A DNA stretch of 64,000 nt from Synaphobranchus kaupii (taxonomy: Eukaryota > Chordata > Actinopteri > Anguilliformes > Synaphobranchidae). The stretch lies in NCBI GenBank assembly GCA_029718625.1, contig CM056385.1, positions 24,682,895-24,746,894 of the forward strand, in the 5' to 3' direction. How positions within the stretch are numbered: position 1 is the first letter of the stretch; each line of letters opens with the position of its first letter. Of the stretch, positions 1-11,557 are shown one piece after another. Made by a program: the position numbers and the translations under genes. The notes under the pieces were generated by a model that worked only from the letters and a program-made list of their open reading frames with translations, was not told where the DNA came from and did no database searches.

Positions 1-600
1 TTAGCCATCACCATTGTGCTTGGCTTGGGGCTGCGGGGTTTGTCTGTCTCCCCTGCAGATGGAGATGCTGATGTCATGGTCCTACGTGGAGATCCTGGGA
101 GCTGCGCTGGAAAGACAACGCACGCTGTTGCCTAGCAACCATCTCCGGGGGCTACGTGGAGACGTCGATGTCGCATTGTGAAAAAGACGCCGTAACTGGG
201 GACGACGAGGACCGTCGCGGAGCAGCGGGATTGGATCTTCTCAAATGCTAGACTATAATACCCTGTCTCCGTCTGCATCACGAGAGTTCGAGTTCCTGAC
301 GCTAGCGATCAACACGACTTCCACGACGCTTCCTGAACACTGAGATCTGTGTTAACAGACTACAGCAAATAGCCCGTGAATTTATTTAAAGCTGCTGAAT
401 ACCACCACAGCAACTATCCCGCTAGACCAGGAGGAGAAGACCCTTTTGTCATCTGGACGTGGGTCTGATTTTGGACACTTGCTGCCTGGTGAGAGCATGC
501 AGTCTGTGTAGCCGAACTGTAAATACTGTCAATCTGTTACATGTTTAGAGAATAGCTAAATTAGTTTCTACCGTACGTGTCTGAATTAAACATTTTTGTC
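1..600 (+). other. Exon-like stretch, gene not identified
   Basis: A pyrimidine-rich tract ending CCCCTGCAG at about 50-58 looks like a splice acceptor. It is followed directly by a 41-codon open frame (ATG at 59, stop at about 182). The rest of the stretch has no long frame, and an AATTAAAC at about 584 resembles a weak polyadenylation signal. It could be the last exon of a gene or lncRNA that begins outside the window, or a cryptic site. I recognise no family. Confidence 0.2.
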
Positions 601-1546
601 TTTTAAATCACTTTGCGCTTGACTGGGTTTATCTAAGAGGTTGTGGTTTGCGTTTAAGTGGCTTCATGTTACCTCCACTACTGCACACCTGGTTATTGCA
701 ACACAGGTGGATTTTGGGACGTAACAGCTACCTAGCTAACGTTGTCATGAAATGTATTTAACCGTGAAAAATCCCCCACCTGTTTACATTCTCAGACAGA
801 TGTTAGGGAAATCTGTTGCACGTAGCCAATGGCAATGATAACTTTGGGACTAAACCGGCCACTTTTTAGTTAATAAAACTCAAAAGTAACGTTAAGCTAA
901 CTTAGATATCCAGGGAGCACAAGTGGCTTACACTAGGCCTACTAGTTCACTATATATATATGCCACCAAGACGCCCTTCAAGAAGGCATAGCCCTACTTC
1001 AGCTTACTAAAATAAATAAATAATAATAAAAAAATACTTCGGTTTATAGCCTACTTACAGAAAAAAAATAGGTCACTATTTTCAGTAGGCTAACGTTAAC
1101 AGTTAGTCCTAGTAAGCCACTTGTGCTCACTGGTTATCTAAGTTACTTACTTTTGAGTTTTATTACACTTAAATAAAAAGTGGCCTGTTTGGTCCCAAAG
1201 TTACAATAGCCATAGGCTGCGTAGCCTACATGTAGCCTACAGTTTTTTGTTTTATTTTTTAAATGGTTTCCGCGCTGTTATGGTTTTGAAAGCTCCACGC
1301 TATGATGCAGCTTTGGCAAAACCGGTCTACAGCAACAGCATAGCATTTTTCTTATCTTTTTTGTTTTCAAAGAGCGTATGCTATTTCACGATATAATTGC
1401 TGACTTGTGGCGAAAGTGTGGCGTGGTAACAAATTTCGTCCGAGAATGTAAACAAGTATCTTAAGTTAGGGGATTTTCCATGGTAATAAGAAATTGTGCG
1501 CCAACTTTAGCTAGCTAGCCGCTACTATAATGTTAACTTCGTTAAA

Positions 1547-1774
1547 TGTGCAGCACCTATGTGCATTAATAGAGGGGATGGTAGGGGGAAAACGTTTCGA
1601 TTCCAAAAATCCAAAAAAAGGGCCCAAAAATGGGTAAGGGCAATTTCGTCAATGTCTCCTGTCGGCGCTGCTAATAATACTCTCAGCGTAGGCTCACTGG
1701 GCCGCTGGTCCCATTGTAGAAAGAATGCTGAACTTTCGCATTGTGATGTCGTCATTGTCCAGTCTATCATTTAG
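1547..1774 (+). pseudogene. THAP-type zinc-finger fragment
   Basis: The frame reads VKCAAPMCINRGDGRGKTF then RFQKSKKRAQKWVRAI, ending in a stop at 1774. This matches the start of a THAP domain: C-x4-C, the NR pair, K-T-F-x-F, and R-x2-W. THAP domains are C2CH zinc fingers that bind DNA in chromatin regulators and in P-element-like transposases. No in-frame ATG precedes the first cysteine; the usual initiator Met is Phe here. The later Cys-x2-His pair is not convincingly present. It is probably a decayed first exon of a THAP gene or transposase. A 204-bp hAT MITE sits about 70 bp downstream. Confidence 0.4.
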
Positions 1775-1841
1775 TGGTCATAGAGTACTCAAGTGACTAC
1801 GTCACGCTGGTTTCGGAAGTAAATTCCCCATTCATTTAGAG

Positions 1842-2045
1842 CAGGGGTGTCAAACTCCAGTCCTGGAGGGCCGCAGTGTCTACAGGTATTTGTGGTTTCC
1901 TTTCAATCAGTACCCAGGTAAAGCATTGAGAACAAGGTGTGTGGACTTCTTAGCCAATCATTGACTTAAATTAATCACTTGTGCTGAAACGCACCAAAAA
2001 CCAGCAGACACTGCGGCCCTCCAGGACCGCAGTTTGACACCCATG
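1842..2045. mobile_element. hAT-type MITE with 8-bp target duplication
   Basis: The element starts CAGGGGTGTCAAACTCCAG and ends AGTTTGACACCCATG, so the terminal inverted repeats match over about 15 bp with one mismatch. It is flanked on both sides by ATTTAGAG (1834-1841 and 2046-2053), a perfect 8-bp target-site duplication, the hallmark of hAT insertions. At 204 bp it is non-autonomous and encodes nothing. Confidence 0.88.
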
Positions 2046-2053
2046 ATTTAGAG

Positions 2054-4990
2054 CATAGACTTTAACTAAAGCTTACTTTTAAACCATTTCTACTGATTAT
2101 ATCTTACCGTCAATTTCCCGGATTGTTCAATATAACGCCCGTTCGCAAACTATGTTGTTTTTCTGGACCAGTTTCGAGTATATTTTACGTTTCACTATTT
2201 TCTTGTGATTATATCAGTGCTGGAACTGTTTAAAAACTCGATGTCCCATAATTCCCTCCGAACGTGCAGCCTTGTCTCCAGCTATGGTCTCCAGACGTTG
2301 TCATATAACGTTAGCCAGCAGTAGCACAGCTACGTTTTTAAACACTTTTTTTTCCTAATGTTAGCTAGCTAGCTTGAAGGACTAAAAGTAGAATTGCTTT
2401 ATGTGGTTAACCATAGCGCAGTTGCTGACCTTGTCGGGTGGGCTTCTCTACTTAGCAAGCTAACGTTAGCTAATCTTTAGCTGCAGTACTCCCATCTGCC
2501 CAAGAATTTCCAGACAGACGAGATGATATCTTATGGGTCAAGAACCACCCGTGCGTTGCAGTACTGGATATGCAGTCCGTTAAAGTGGACTACAAGTCGA
2601 ACTACAATGATTAATGCATTACTTTAAAAAATAAAAATTGGAACGTGCGATATATGGTCTATATCCTTGTACCACACAGGCTAATCCGGGAACGTTTCGG
2701 CCCATTCTATAAATCAGATTTCAAGAAATAGTCGATAGTCTCCGAAGCCCATTCTATTTTTACATAGGGAATTTACTTCCGAAAGCAGACTCCGCCCACG
2801 ACTTGAGTACTCTATAGGTTTTAGTCTACTGGTCATAGGTTTTAGTATCTGAAACGCCCACAAAACGTTAGCAAAGTCAGAGCAGTGACGTAATTTTTTT
2901 GAAAAGTCCCAAATCCCACCCCCTGTCTGTATGCATTCGCATTGCGACTGCGACAAATTATCCAAAAACACTTTTACTTTAACCAGTATGGAACACAATT
3001 GAAAAGTTCCAGGATGATATGAAAAAACTCAAAAACACGAAAAATATGCGTGTGGGCCCTTTAAGGGCCGAGTCTGTGGTCAACTGCGGTTATTTTTATA
3101 GGAAACCCTGAAAAGTGCCAAACTTGGTGCTATATGGGACATGATGGTATACTTTCCATCCAAATATGCTACAGCGACACGCTGGTCGCTTGTTCAAATG
3201 ATAGTAGCCTAATTTATCCACTGTGCGCAACGGTTTTGGAAAAAGGCTTTATTGTCGATAGTCACATTTTTGTAAAGCCGGCCACCTTGGAATTCTCCAT
3301 GCAGGAAAAACGCTGCGTTTTAATGTCGGAGGAAGTCCCAGTCGAAACGGCAATTACGTTGTAAACGGCTGTAAGCAGCGTCTGTTTTGTTCAAAAGAAA
3401 ACTAGTTAGGTTACGCTTAGGTAAAGCGGTTAGACTGTTGCTCTTCAGTTTACTCTTTGGTGTTCCGGAGACAGGCGTAATTACGCACAACCACCGTCAT
3501 TATATCAAAAAATGAAGTGACGAAATTCTGCTAAGCATATGAAAAAATCTTCAGATGCGACTTTTCGATAATATTTGACCACATTTCCCCAAAGGCGGCA
3601 TAGAAAAAAAGGCTGCCCCCTTTTATTTCTCTATGGAGGAAAAACCCTGTATACATTTGTAGCTATGCACAAGTGTGAACCTATTTTTTATACAGTCTAT
3701 GGTGTGAACGCGGCCCTGTGTATGAAGGGGGTTTCGCTACCAATCTATAGTACATAGCTAACTTAACCTATTGAATGCTGTCTACAGTATCAGTAACAGA
3801 TACCGATAACTAACGTCTACTCAGTATAACAACTGAACACCCGTTAGGCAGCTAGAAACAAATCCAGTCTCACCTAACGGTTACCATTTATAAAATCAAT
3901 TGCATACACACATGGTAACATAGATAAAGATACACCCGTTTTTTATTTTACAGCAACTCGCGCTAGAAAAGCCGTTGTGTGTTATACTGACCATACACAC
4001 AGCATTTCTATAGGAATCTAACGTTATAGATTAACTTAATCGTTGCATTTACATCAGACCTGTCTCAGATAGCCTAACGTCACTATTGAAATTCTTTCAA
4101 ATACTTTGAGGGGTTAAGCTTGCCCTGGACAGCCAGATGGGCGGGGCGTTGTACTTTTGCAACCACATCGTTATCAGACAAGCAGTCAAGAACAACTAAC
4201 GTTAACCTTAAAACATTCAAAACTATTTCAATGGATAATTGGTACAGCTCTCGTTTACACTTGTCAATTACATATCAACTTCCCAACAAATCAGTAGGCT
4301 AATTTATTGTTGCTTTTGTCTCAGACTTAACGTTACATGGTGCACATTTCGTACGAATCACTTTTACTTATGGACAGGCAAAAATGAAGCACTTTTCCGA
4401 AAAACAGTTGCTTCTAAAAGCTTAACGTTAGCTAATGTGGCTACCTACTGTAACGTTATCCAAGTTACAGTCAGCTAACAAGAAAGCTACAAAGTTTTCC
4501 TCAATCCCAGAAGCATTTCTTGCTGGTTTATATGGCGTATCGGTTTGCAATGTAACAACACAAAAGACTGCAAGTAACTTAACGTTACCGCGTAACGAAA
4601 CACGGGGATTACAGTAGCCAACTGCGTAAACATGGACCCCCTTGAATGTTCGTGAGACTGAAGTAGGCTAAGTTACGTTAGCAAACGTTACTGTAACGTT
4701 ACGCTTGTGTTAGCCAACACAGAACACGTTTTTTTTCTATTCACTCATACCTGCAAATCTCAGTGGTCATTTCTTGTCGATTTTAAGGAAACCTGAAGTA
4801 CACGGCGCCTTTCTCGAGAGGTAGTTTTCCTGAAATTGTCTCTGTCGACTGTAAGGAAAATATTGAATAACATTAACGTTATCCAGCGAGGACAACTTCA
4901 AAACAGTCTATTAGGTAGGGCCGCCATTTTGCCGGTTGACTAGAAACACTAAAATGGCGCATTTCACTTTAATCGCAGATTGGTTCATTA
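2054..4990. other. Non-coding stretch rich in AACGTTA
   Basis: I find no gene here. The sequence at 2700-2830 is a diverged inverted copy of the 1775-1835 flank (both contain GAGTACTCAAGT and TTCGGAAGTAAATTCCC), so 1.8-2.8 kb may be the remains of one inverted-repeat element. From about 4.0 to 4.7 kb the palindromic core AACGTTA recurs at least eight times. Open frames in this stretch are short and resemble nothing I know. Confidence 0.5.
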
Positions 4991-4994
4991 GTAC

Positions 4995-5095
4995 AGGAAG
5001 TGATGCGTCTTCTTCTTCTTTGTGTTTTTTTGCGGATTTAAATACCAACTTTAGGTGCATACCGCCACCTACCGTACCGGAGTATGTAGAACAGG
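4995..5095 (-). repeat. Retroposon tail: GGTGGCGG core plus GAA repeat
   Basis: Read on the minus strand this gives GTAGGTGGCGGTATGCACC, then an A-rich spacer, then repeated GAAGAAGAAG. The same core and GAA tail occur on the plus strand at 39850-39920. A GAA tail also ends the LINE-bearing insert at about 41830-41841. The structure fits the 3' end of a LINE or a LINE-mobilised SINE. I cannot name the family. Confidence 0.45.
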
Positions 5096-5524
5096 ATTCC
5101 AGGAAAAAAATAAATAAATATAATTATTTCTTTATTCTATATTAAATTAAGTTAATAAATAAAATTATAAGTATAAAGTAAAATTCTATATTCTATTAAC
5201 AATCCTGAGCCTATTAAGAACTCTATTATCCCTCTCTGTACTTCCCACACCTTATCTCCATTTGTTCCTAATATCCCTTCCAAATCCCAACCTCGTCCAA
5301 TCTGAAGTTATGCGTCATTTCCTTTGTAAGCACTTAAAGGCGTAGGCTGTGTCTCAAACCGCATACTTCCATGCTCCGCACTACCGTCCTGAGTAAGCAC
5401 TCTAGTCAAGGCTTGGGAGTATGCACTCTGGAGCATGGAAGCACAGCAGCACGGAAAGTTTTGCTCATGTGCACTCTGGAGCATGGAAACACGGTAGTAC
5501 GGAAAGGTTTGCTCAGTAGTGGGA

Positions 5525-5735
5525 CCATAGACTGTAGAAAAAATATGGACAAAGTGACTGTGACATCACCCACTGACTTTCCATGGGCTTGTGAAAAGCG
5601 TTTTGAAACATCGGAAGTGTTGCCATGTTGTACAAAAATTGGAGCCAGAGAGACTGCACAGGAGGGAGCCTTAATGGTCATTACGTCCGGTCGGGTCTGG
5701 CTCGTCCACTAAGTGCATGAGATACTAATGACGCG
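5525..5735 (+). repeat. Dispersed repeat, copy 1
   Basis: It starts at about CATAGACTGTAGAAAAAATA and includes GTGACTGTGACATCACCC and CCATGTTGTACAAA. A diverged copy in the same orientation lies at 11558-11765, so this is an interspersed repeat of about 210 bp. The frames over it are incidental. Just upstream (5371-5520) a short segment containing CACTCTGGAGCATGGAA is duplicated in tandem. Confidence 0.55.
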
Positions 5736-6049
5736 CAGTGCTGCAAACTGTCACGGATTGGTTATACAAAATGTTAAAACTGTGTAAAAACAACACAATA
5801 ACTTAACAAATCGGTACATGGGGAGACATTAGACAAAGAGAATGCACCAATTACGACTACATAGTCTCGTGGGAAAAATGTATTGTCTTCATATTTTAAC
5901 CGCATTTGATACCATTGACTTGCATTGAAAAAGGGGCCTGAAAGACCTAGGCTACAGCCTACTGGAGCCAACTGCAGTGGCGCTAGTAAGCAACGTCTCT
6001 CGCCGCTCTCAGCCAAACTAGGAAGTGATCGACAAAAACGAAGCCCTGT

Positions 6050-6352
6050 GTGCGTCCCAATACTCGAAAAATGCACACTCCCTTCCTCCACTACCACCCT
6101 TCCTCTCCTTGCCCCGGAAACGGATCTTTGTGTTTTAATCTAATGTTGCTGATTACATCTTAATTACGTATTAATGGTTACATATTAATGAATGTCTCGA
6201 TGCAAACCGCAATGTCAGGTACATTGTATACTGTACATGTAAATACTTGTACTCGAAACATTCAGGAAGTTTTGCATACTTCCGGGTAGGAGAGGAGTGG
6301 TAGTGGGGGAGTGGAGGAAAGGAGGTGGGGAGTGAAGAATCTTGGGACGCAC
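6050..6352 (-). mobile_element. MITE with GTGCGTCCCAA termini, uninterrupted copy
   Basis: The left end is GTGCGTCCCAATA and the right end is CTTGGGACGCACC, about 303 bp apart. The interior aligns, in inverse orientation, with the flanking arms of the element at 40565-41943. It therefore shows that element's empty state: GATGTAATCAG joins directly to CAACATTA where the other copy carries a LINE insertion. No coding capacity. Confidence 0.75.
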
Positions 6353-7255
6353 CTCCTGTTTTGGCCCCTTGGCATCATGCGTGCTCTGACTGGGAAAAAT
6401 CCCCATAATTCCCCTCGAGAAAAAGGTCAAGACCAAAAATTTCAATCATAATGGCGGACGACAGTGGCGCAATCTAGCTCAACAATTTAGCTAACTTTAT
6501 ATCTTATATGTAAATTGCAATGCAATTTGCAAGCTATTAAATTACATAACGTAGCTAGTTATCTTAGCCAGATAATAATGGCTAACATAATAAACACATC
6601 GATACTAAAACATGAATATTATTAAATATTTGCAGTCCCACATGATCCAGCTTACTTGCTAGCTGGATATCAACCCAGTTAGCTCATGTCGCACTACGTA
6701 ACGTTAAATAACTAGACCCCCAGTAACCTACAGCCAGTTGGGTGAACTGAAAACTTACAAATACATTAACGTCCAATTTATACCTACAGTACCATACGAA
6801 TATCAATATCGTATTGTCATTTAATGTTAGATGTCATGCCACGGGCAGCCTGTGTACATTGAGTAGTTGCCAGTTTTTTTGTTGTTACGGTGACACTTGT
6901 TGTGTAAGCAGCCAAACAAGAGCAAGACTGTAAACATAATGCAGACAAATCAACTTCTTTGGTCATATAAATTTGCCTTTTCAAAATGGTTTTGGTTATG
7001 GGCCGGAGTATAATGCTACTTAGTTTTTAATGCTAGCTCATGTTGATTAATTACCAGCTCCATTTCTACTTGTAGCCAGAATAACTGCATACCCAGCTGG
7101 TAAACAGTGTGGACATAATGAAAATACAGACACAATTGTTTACAATGTTATGACAACTTTATTTTGGAGTTGATAGTTCACTGAAGTTATTCAATGCTGT
7201 AATGAATATCTTCATATTGTTGCCTTTCACTGACCCTACTTCTCGCATAGCTATA
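6353..7255. other. Intergenic, no gene seen
   Basis: AT-rich sequence with scattered AACGTTA and GCTAGC words. I see no convincing coding frame, RNA gene or transposon end. Confidence 0.5.
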
Positions 7256-7350
7256 CGAACGTACACTCTATAAAGGGGACTTAAACACAACATGGGCATG
7301 GTATTAGGTTAAAAGGTGGTGGTAGGGATGGGGGGGGGGGGGGGGGGGGG
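7256..7350. repeat. Segment duplicated at 8577-8675, with poly-G run
   Basis: The words ACATGGGCATGGT and TTAAAAGGTGGTGGTAGGGA occur here and again at 8605-8645, each followed by a long G run (7331-7350 here, about 8651-8672 there). The two copies are direct repeats about 1.33 kb apart, bracketing the tandem duplication and the 3' side of the minus-strand gene. The G runs could form G-quadruplexes. Confidence 0.6.
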
Positions 7351-7974
7351 CAGAGAGAGTCCGAGAGAGAGAGAAAGAGAGAGAGAGAAAGAGCAAAAGA
7401 CATTAGGCAACATCCCGTCATTCCCTCTCTTGGAACGATAGGTGCATGCAGCTGCTAAGAGCCTATCGTTCCATCATCATAACAACCACACATTTGGACA
7501 TTATATATATCATTGTACAATGATAGCTGCATGAAAACAACTGTCCTAATGGTTCACTAACCATCCTTTAAACCATTAGTCCATGTCCAGTTTAATAGTC
7601 CCATTGTGATGATCCGGTGTGGTGCAGACATTTTTTTTTGTCACTGCTGTCATGGATGGGGGGGGGGCAGAGAGAGTCCGAGAGAGAGAGAAAGAGAGAG
7701 AGAGAAAGAGCAAAAGACATTAGGCAACATCCCGTCATTCCCTCTCTTGGAACGATAGGTGCATGCAGCTGCTAAGAGCCTATCGTTCCATCATCATAAC
7801 AACCACACATTTGGACATTATATATATCATTGTACAATGATAGCTGCATGAAAACAACTGTCCTAATGGTTCACTAACCATCCTTTAAACCATTAGTCCA
7901 TGTCCAGTTTAATAGTCCCATTGTGATGATCCGGTGTGGTGCAGACATTTTTTTTTTGTCACTGCTGTCATGGC
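7351..7974. repeat. Tandem duplication, 317-bp period, two copies
   Basis: The segment at 7351-7655 recurs almost perfectly at 7668-7974, separated by a short G run. Each copy begins with a GA-rich microsatellite. Each also contains a perfect inverted repeat, GGAACGATAGG and CCTATCGTTCC, with a 19-bp loop, which would fold into an 11-bp stem. The near-identity implies recent duplication or an assembly duplicate. Confidence 0.85.
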
Positions 7975-8748
7975 ACCTTGGTTCAGTCAATTCCTTCTTC
8001 AGTGTCAGGGTATCTGGACTGGCAAGGGAAGAGGTTCCCTGGACTTCCTTGGGTAACATGCAGTGCTTTTTCGCATTAATGTTGTAACTGCGTGAGTGAA
8101 AGGCAGCCTAATTCCACAGTGTCTCTACCAATTCTGCACAGCGTGCGGGGGGCTCTGTCTCCTGTGACAGGCAGCTGGACGATCCACAGGCAGAAAAGTG
8201 CGCTCAAGACCTCTCTACTGACAGGCGGGGGAAGCACCTCTTTCCCTGTCGGAATCCGTTTTGGCTCCTTGAGCTCGGGTCCAGTTGGGTGGACTGCTGA
8301 TGGCAGTCGCTTAGGCTAGCTTCCCGTTGCAAGGTATGGGTCCAGTTGCACTTGTGCCTCTGGGGGTCCTTCAGGGAGTGGCAGGAGAAGACTGTGGGAC
8401 TTGAGGGTTTAGGCCTTATTACTCACAGCAACATGTGAAGAGGGGAACACTGCATGTTATAAGCACTTAGTCCATTCAGGGGAACCTTATGGACAGGATT
8501 TACCATCCACGGGATTGTCAGTCACCTGAATAGGGCAGACTTGTCCATAAGTGTCCAGGAACAGCATTGGCGGGGGGCACCTACACTTTAGAAAAGCGAC
8601 TTAAAAACATGGGCATGGTCTTATGTTAAAAGGTGGTGGTAGGGATGTGGGCGGGGGGGGGAGGGGGGGGAGGGCAGAGTGCCAGTTTTACCTCCTAGAA
8701 CCCCAGTGTGGTTACTGGCAGTCCTTTGGCTGCAGAGGGCCACAGCGT

Positions 8749-10372
8749 TCAGCAAACCGGGATGACAGGAGGCATCCTGTCATCTTGCTTCTTCCGCACG
8801 TGGATGCCCCTTAACCACGCCCGTCTCATCTCTGTCCAGGCGTCTATGCCAGTTTTGGCTTTGGTTCCCTCTCTGGGCAGCTGGGCTGATCGTCGCTCAT
8901 AGGCATCCAATCCATCACTGCTCTCCGAACACTTCTGACGTCGGAAAGGGGCTCTTGCACTTTCCCTGGATGACGTGTGTGTGCAAAGTTTGCAGGTGTG
9001 GCTCGGGGGTGGAGAGACAAGGGTGGGGGAAACTGTTGTTCTAACTTGGCTGCTTTCATCTTGCTTTGGAGTGCAAGACAACACTCTGGCGGAGACTTTG
9101 AGGGCCAGAGGAGTCGTAAAACGGCCGGGGGTTGGCTTCCTGCTACGTTTCTCCCGGGGTCTCTTTACAGCTCTGATAGGGGAGCGAGGCTTTCGCAGAA
9201 GTCCCCCTATCTCCTCCATCACAGGAACTGTGGAAGTGGGAGAGTCCACAGAGCACATCCCTTCTGTCTGTGCAGCAGACAGAGGTTCCCCGGATTCAGC
9301 AGGAGGGGAAGCAGCAGGAGGGGAAGAAAAGTCCACAAGGGGTGGGGTGGGGTCCTCGGCCTGGGGGGACTGGTCTGTGGGGGCTGACTCCACCTGCTGG
9401 GGTGCGTAGACCTCTCCACCTGGCAGGGCTGATGGGCCTGTAGAAGCCGGTTCCGCGTCCTGCGGTTCGACGGTCTCCTCACCAGGCTGGGCTGCTGTGT
9501 CTGCAGTAGCAGGTTCTGCCTCCAGGGGTTTGACGGTCTCCTCACCAGGCTGGGCTGCTGTGTCTGCAGTAGCAGGTTCTGCCTCCAGGGGTTCGACGGT
9601 CTCCTCACCAGGCTGGGCTGCTGTGTCTGCAGTAGCAGGTTCTGCCTCCAGGGGTTTGACGGTCTCCTCACCTGGCTCAGCTGAGAGGACTGCAGCAGCG
9701 GATTCCACGTCCTGTGGGGTCACATCCTCTGTGGTGGCTGGTGTGATACAAGACACAGAGCTGTTTCCCCCAAATTCCTCCAGGGAAGGGGGGCTCACCA
9801 GGGGGGCAGCTACATTGTCTGTGGAGGTGACAAAATCCACAGAATTGTCCAAGCCTGAAGGGGGTGGGGATGAGTCAATGGAGAGTGGTGTACTGTCCTT
9901 GGTGGGCGGTGGTGCTTGGGTTATGGCTGGAATGGCGCCTACCAGCGCAGGCTGTACTGCCACAGAAGAAACTGGTTTGGCAGTAACTTCTGACTTACAG
10001 TGGTGCTTTTCCCAAGCCAGTTTCCACATTTGGTTTATCTCCTCCCACCTGCTTTGACCGCCGGAGGTAGAGAAAATGTTGTCTTTTCTCTAGGTACGAC
10101 CTTATCCCTTGTACAATCCTGTGCTTGGTTTCATCACTATCTGGAGAAATCAGATAGTCCAAATACTCAGTCCGCAGGTTGGAAAGTGCCTCCTCCTTCA
10201 GCTGGTCCATTGCATTGAGCTGTTCCGCAAATTTTGGGCACTGGGCTATCAAATATTGCCGTTCTGATATCATGAGATACCACTGCTGATCCAACCTTGA
10301 CTGGCCAGGGAATGCTGGTAGGTCAGCAGTGGAGGGTAAATGAGGCATCTCTCTCTTTGTCTGGTATGCCAT
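8749..10372 (-). CDS. Unrecognised repeat protein, frame broken once
   Basis: I do not recognise this family. Reading from the minus strand, an ORF beginning MAYQTKREM at 10372 gives about 104 residues rich in Leu, Arg and Glu (for example SYLEKRQHFLYLRR). At about 10053-10057 (TCAAAG) the frame must skip one base, after which it stays open to 8749 for about 435 residues. The second part opens RWEEINQMWKLAWEK. It then becomes a low-complexity Pro/Glu/Ala/Ser region containing 21-residue repeats (GEETVKPLEAEPATADTAAQ) and ends with a basic segment (KRPREKRSRK) and a small Cys-rich patch (CKLC). Composition suggests a mostly disordered, possibly nuclear protein. The in-frame Met at 10411 is less likely, because its leader MIDFILKKYIYII is AT-driven. 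The single frame change may be a sequencing error, a recent mutation or, less likely, frameshifting. Confidence 0.5.
9469..9657 (-). repeat. 63-bp coding minisatellite, three units
   Basis: Three consecutive 63-bp units start at 9469, 9532 and 9595, each GACGGTCTCCTCACCAGGC followed by a near-identical remainder. Partial, more diverged units lie on both sides. Each unit encodes 21 residues of the minus-strand protein. Units alternate between GTTTGAC and GTTCGAC at one site, giving Lys or Glu at the same residue, so the period of 63 is kept in frame. Confidence 0.85.
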
Positions 10373-10527
10373 AATAATATATATATATTTTTTCAAAATA
10401 AAATCAATCAATCTAAGACCAGTCGATTAGAAAAAGATTTGAACTTGTCTCAGAGTTTACCGCAGTTTACTCAATAGTACAATTTAGTATGCTATAGGAC
10501 AACCTATCTCGGTGGGACCTCCAATTA
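10373..10527. other. Putative 5' flank of the minus-strand repeat-protein gene
   Basis: Immediately upstream of the proposed start is an AT run (TAATATATATATATTTTTTC on the plus strand) that could serve as a TATA-like region. No other signal is apparent. Confidence 0.25.
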
Positions 10528-10770
10528 TGTCGGGTAAGTGAGGATTAGGTAAAATGTGTATTTTCTGAATCCAGCGGTTCCAACAGTCAATGCACTTGCT
10601 TAAAACGTTTGGCACTCTGAATACTGAACACAAGCGATATTGCGTGCTAGAACCCCTCACTTAACCTACATTCAAAATAAGTTTTACGTGATTTAATTTT
10701 ATTATTATTATTAAAAATGACAATCATCAATTAAATCGCCAAATTCGTTAATAGGTAAGTCGAACAGTAA
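10528..10770 (+). repeat. Direct repeat, copy 1 (partner at 14650)
   Basis: It starts TGTCGGGTAAGTGAGG and includes AATCGCCAAATTCGTTAATA. It aligns over about 240 bp with 14650-14893 in the same orientation, about 4.1 kb away. The TG start and direct orientation would suit two LTRs of one retroelement, but I found no coding region between them that belongs to such an element. Confidence 0.6.
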
Positions 10771-11557
10771 CCTGGTGGATCAACCAACAAGCCAAAACAA
10801 GGTCTAAATCAGGTCTTGAGATTAAATAATTTTATTAAATGAAAAACAGTCAATTGGAATAATGACTGGAAATCATACATTCACTAAGAAATGTAAGCTG
10901 ACTACTTATAATTTACAAAAAGGAAGACATTAAACCAGACATTAATTTGAATATACCAATAAAGAGAGAGATAAGCCAAAAATTGCCAATATTATTTACC
11001 CTCCAGCTGAACAGGAACAAAAGGAAATGCACAAGGAACCAAAAAGGATGAACTTCCCCAAACAAACTCCAGAACTGACTAAATTATTTTTCTGCAGTAC
11101 ACTCATAAAATACCTTGACAGGGAGGGGATCCATGCCCTGATTGGGTTAGGGTGTGGGGGGGGGGGGGGGTCATTTATGACAAAGACTGGCTTATCTTTG
11201 ATGTTGGTGGGGGTTAATGTGTAAGAGAGAGACAGACAGCGACAGAGATAGAGAGAAGGGGGGGGGGATACTTGACTTATATATATCTAAATATTAGATA
11301 TCCTACACATGAAAAATTGTTTTCGTCCTTTACCTTGATGTGATTTAAATATGGATTTATGGCAGCTATAATTCAGTCTCTGTCAATATGTCCAGACCTC
11401 TTCACTCCACTAGCACAAGCCTTTTGGCTCTTCCCTCCATATGTGGGTACTTGACCCAGTAATTATTTATGTGTGCCTTCTAGTTCTAGACCCTATACCC
11501 ATAAAGCCACTGAAGGACCTCTTGCCTGTTCTTGGCAAAGCTGTGCTGCAGTCCAAT
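10771..11557. other. Non-coding sequence with poly-G runs
   Basis: No gene seen. A GTGTGGGG run at about 11152-11170 and another G run at about 11258-11267, the latter after a GAGACAGACAG purine-rich microsatellite, are the only notable structures. Confidence 0.4.

Noticed and set aside
5371..6143. Frames of 72-113 codons on both strands
   Set aside because: They overlap dispersed repeats and a MITE and have no recognisable motif.
9219..10057. Long frames on both strands opposite the repeat protein
   Set aside because: In-phase 63-bp repeats keep several frames open. The minus-strand frame is preferred because it extends beyond the repeats on both sides.
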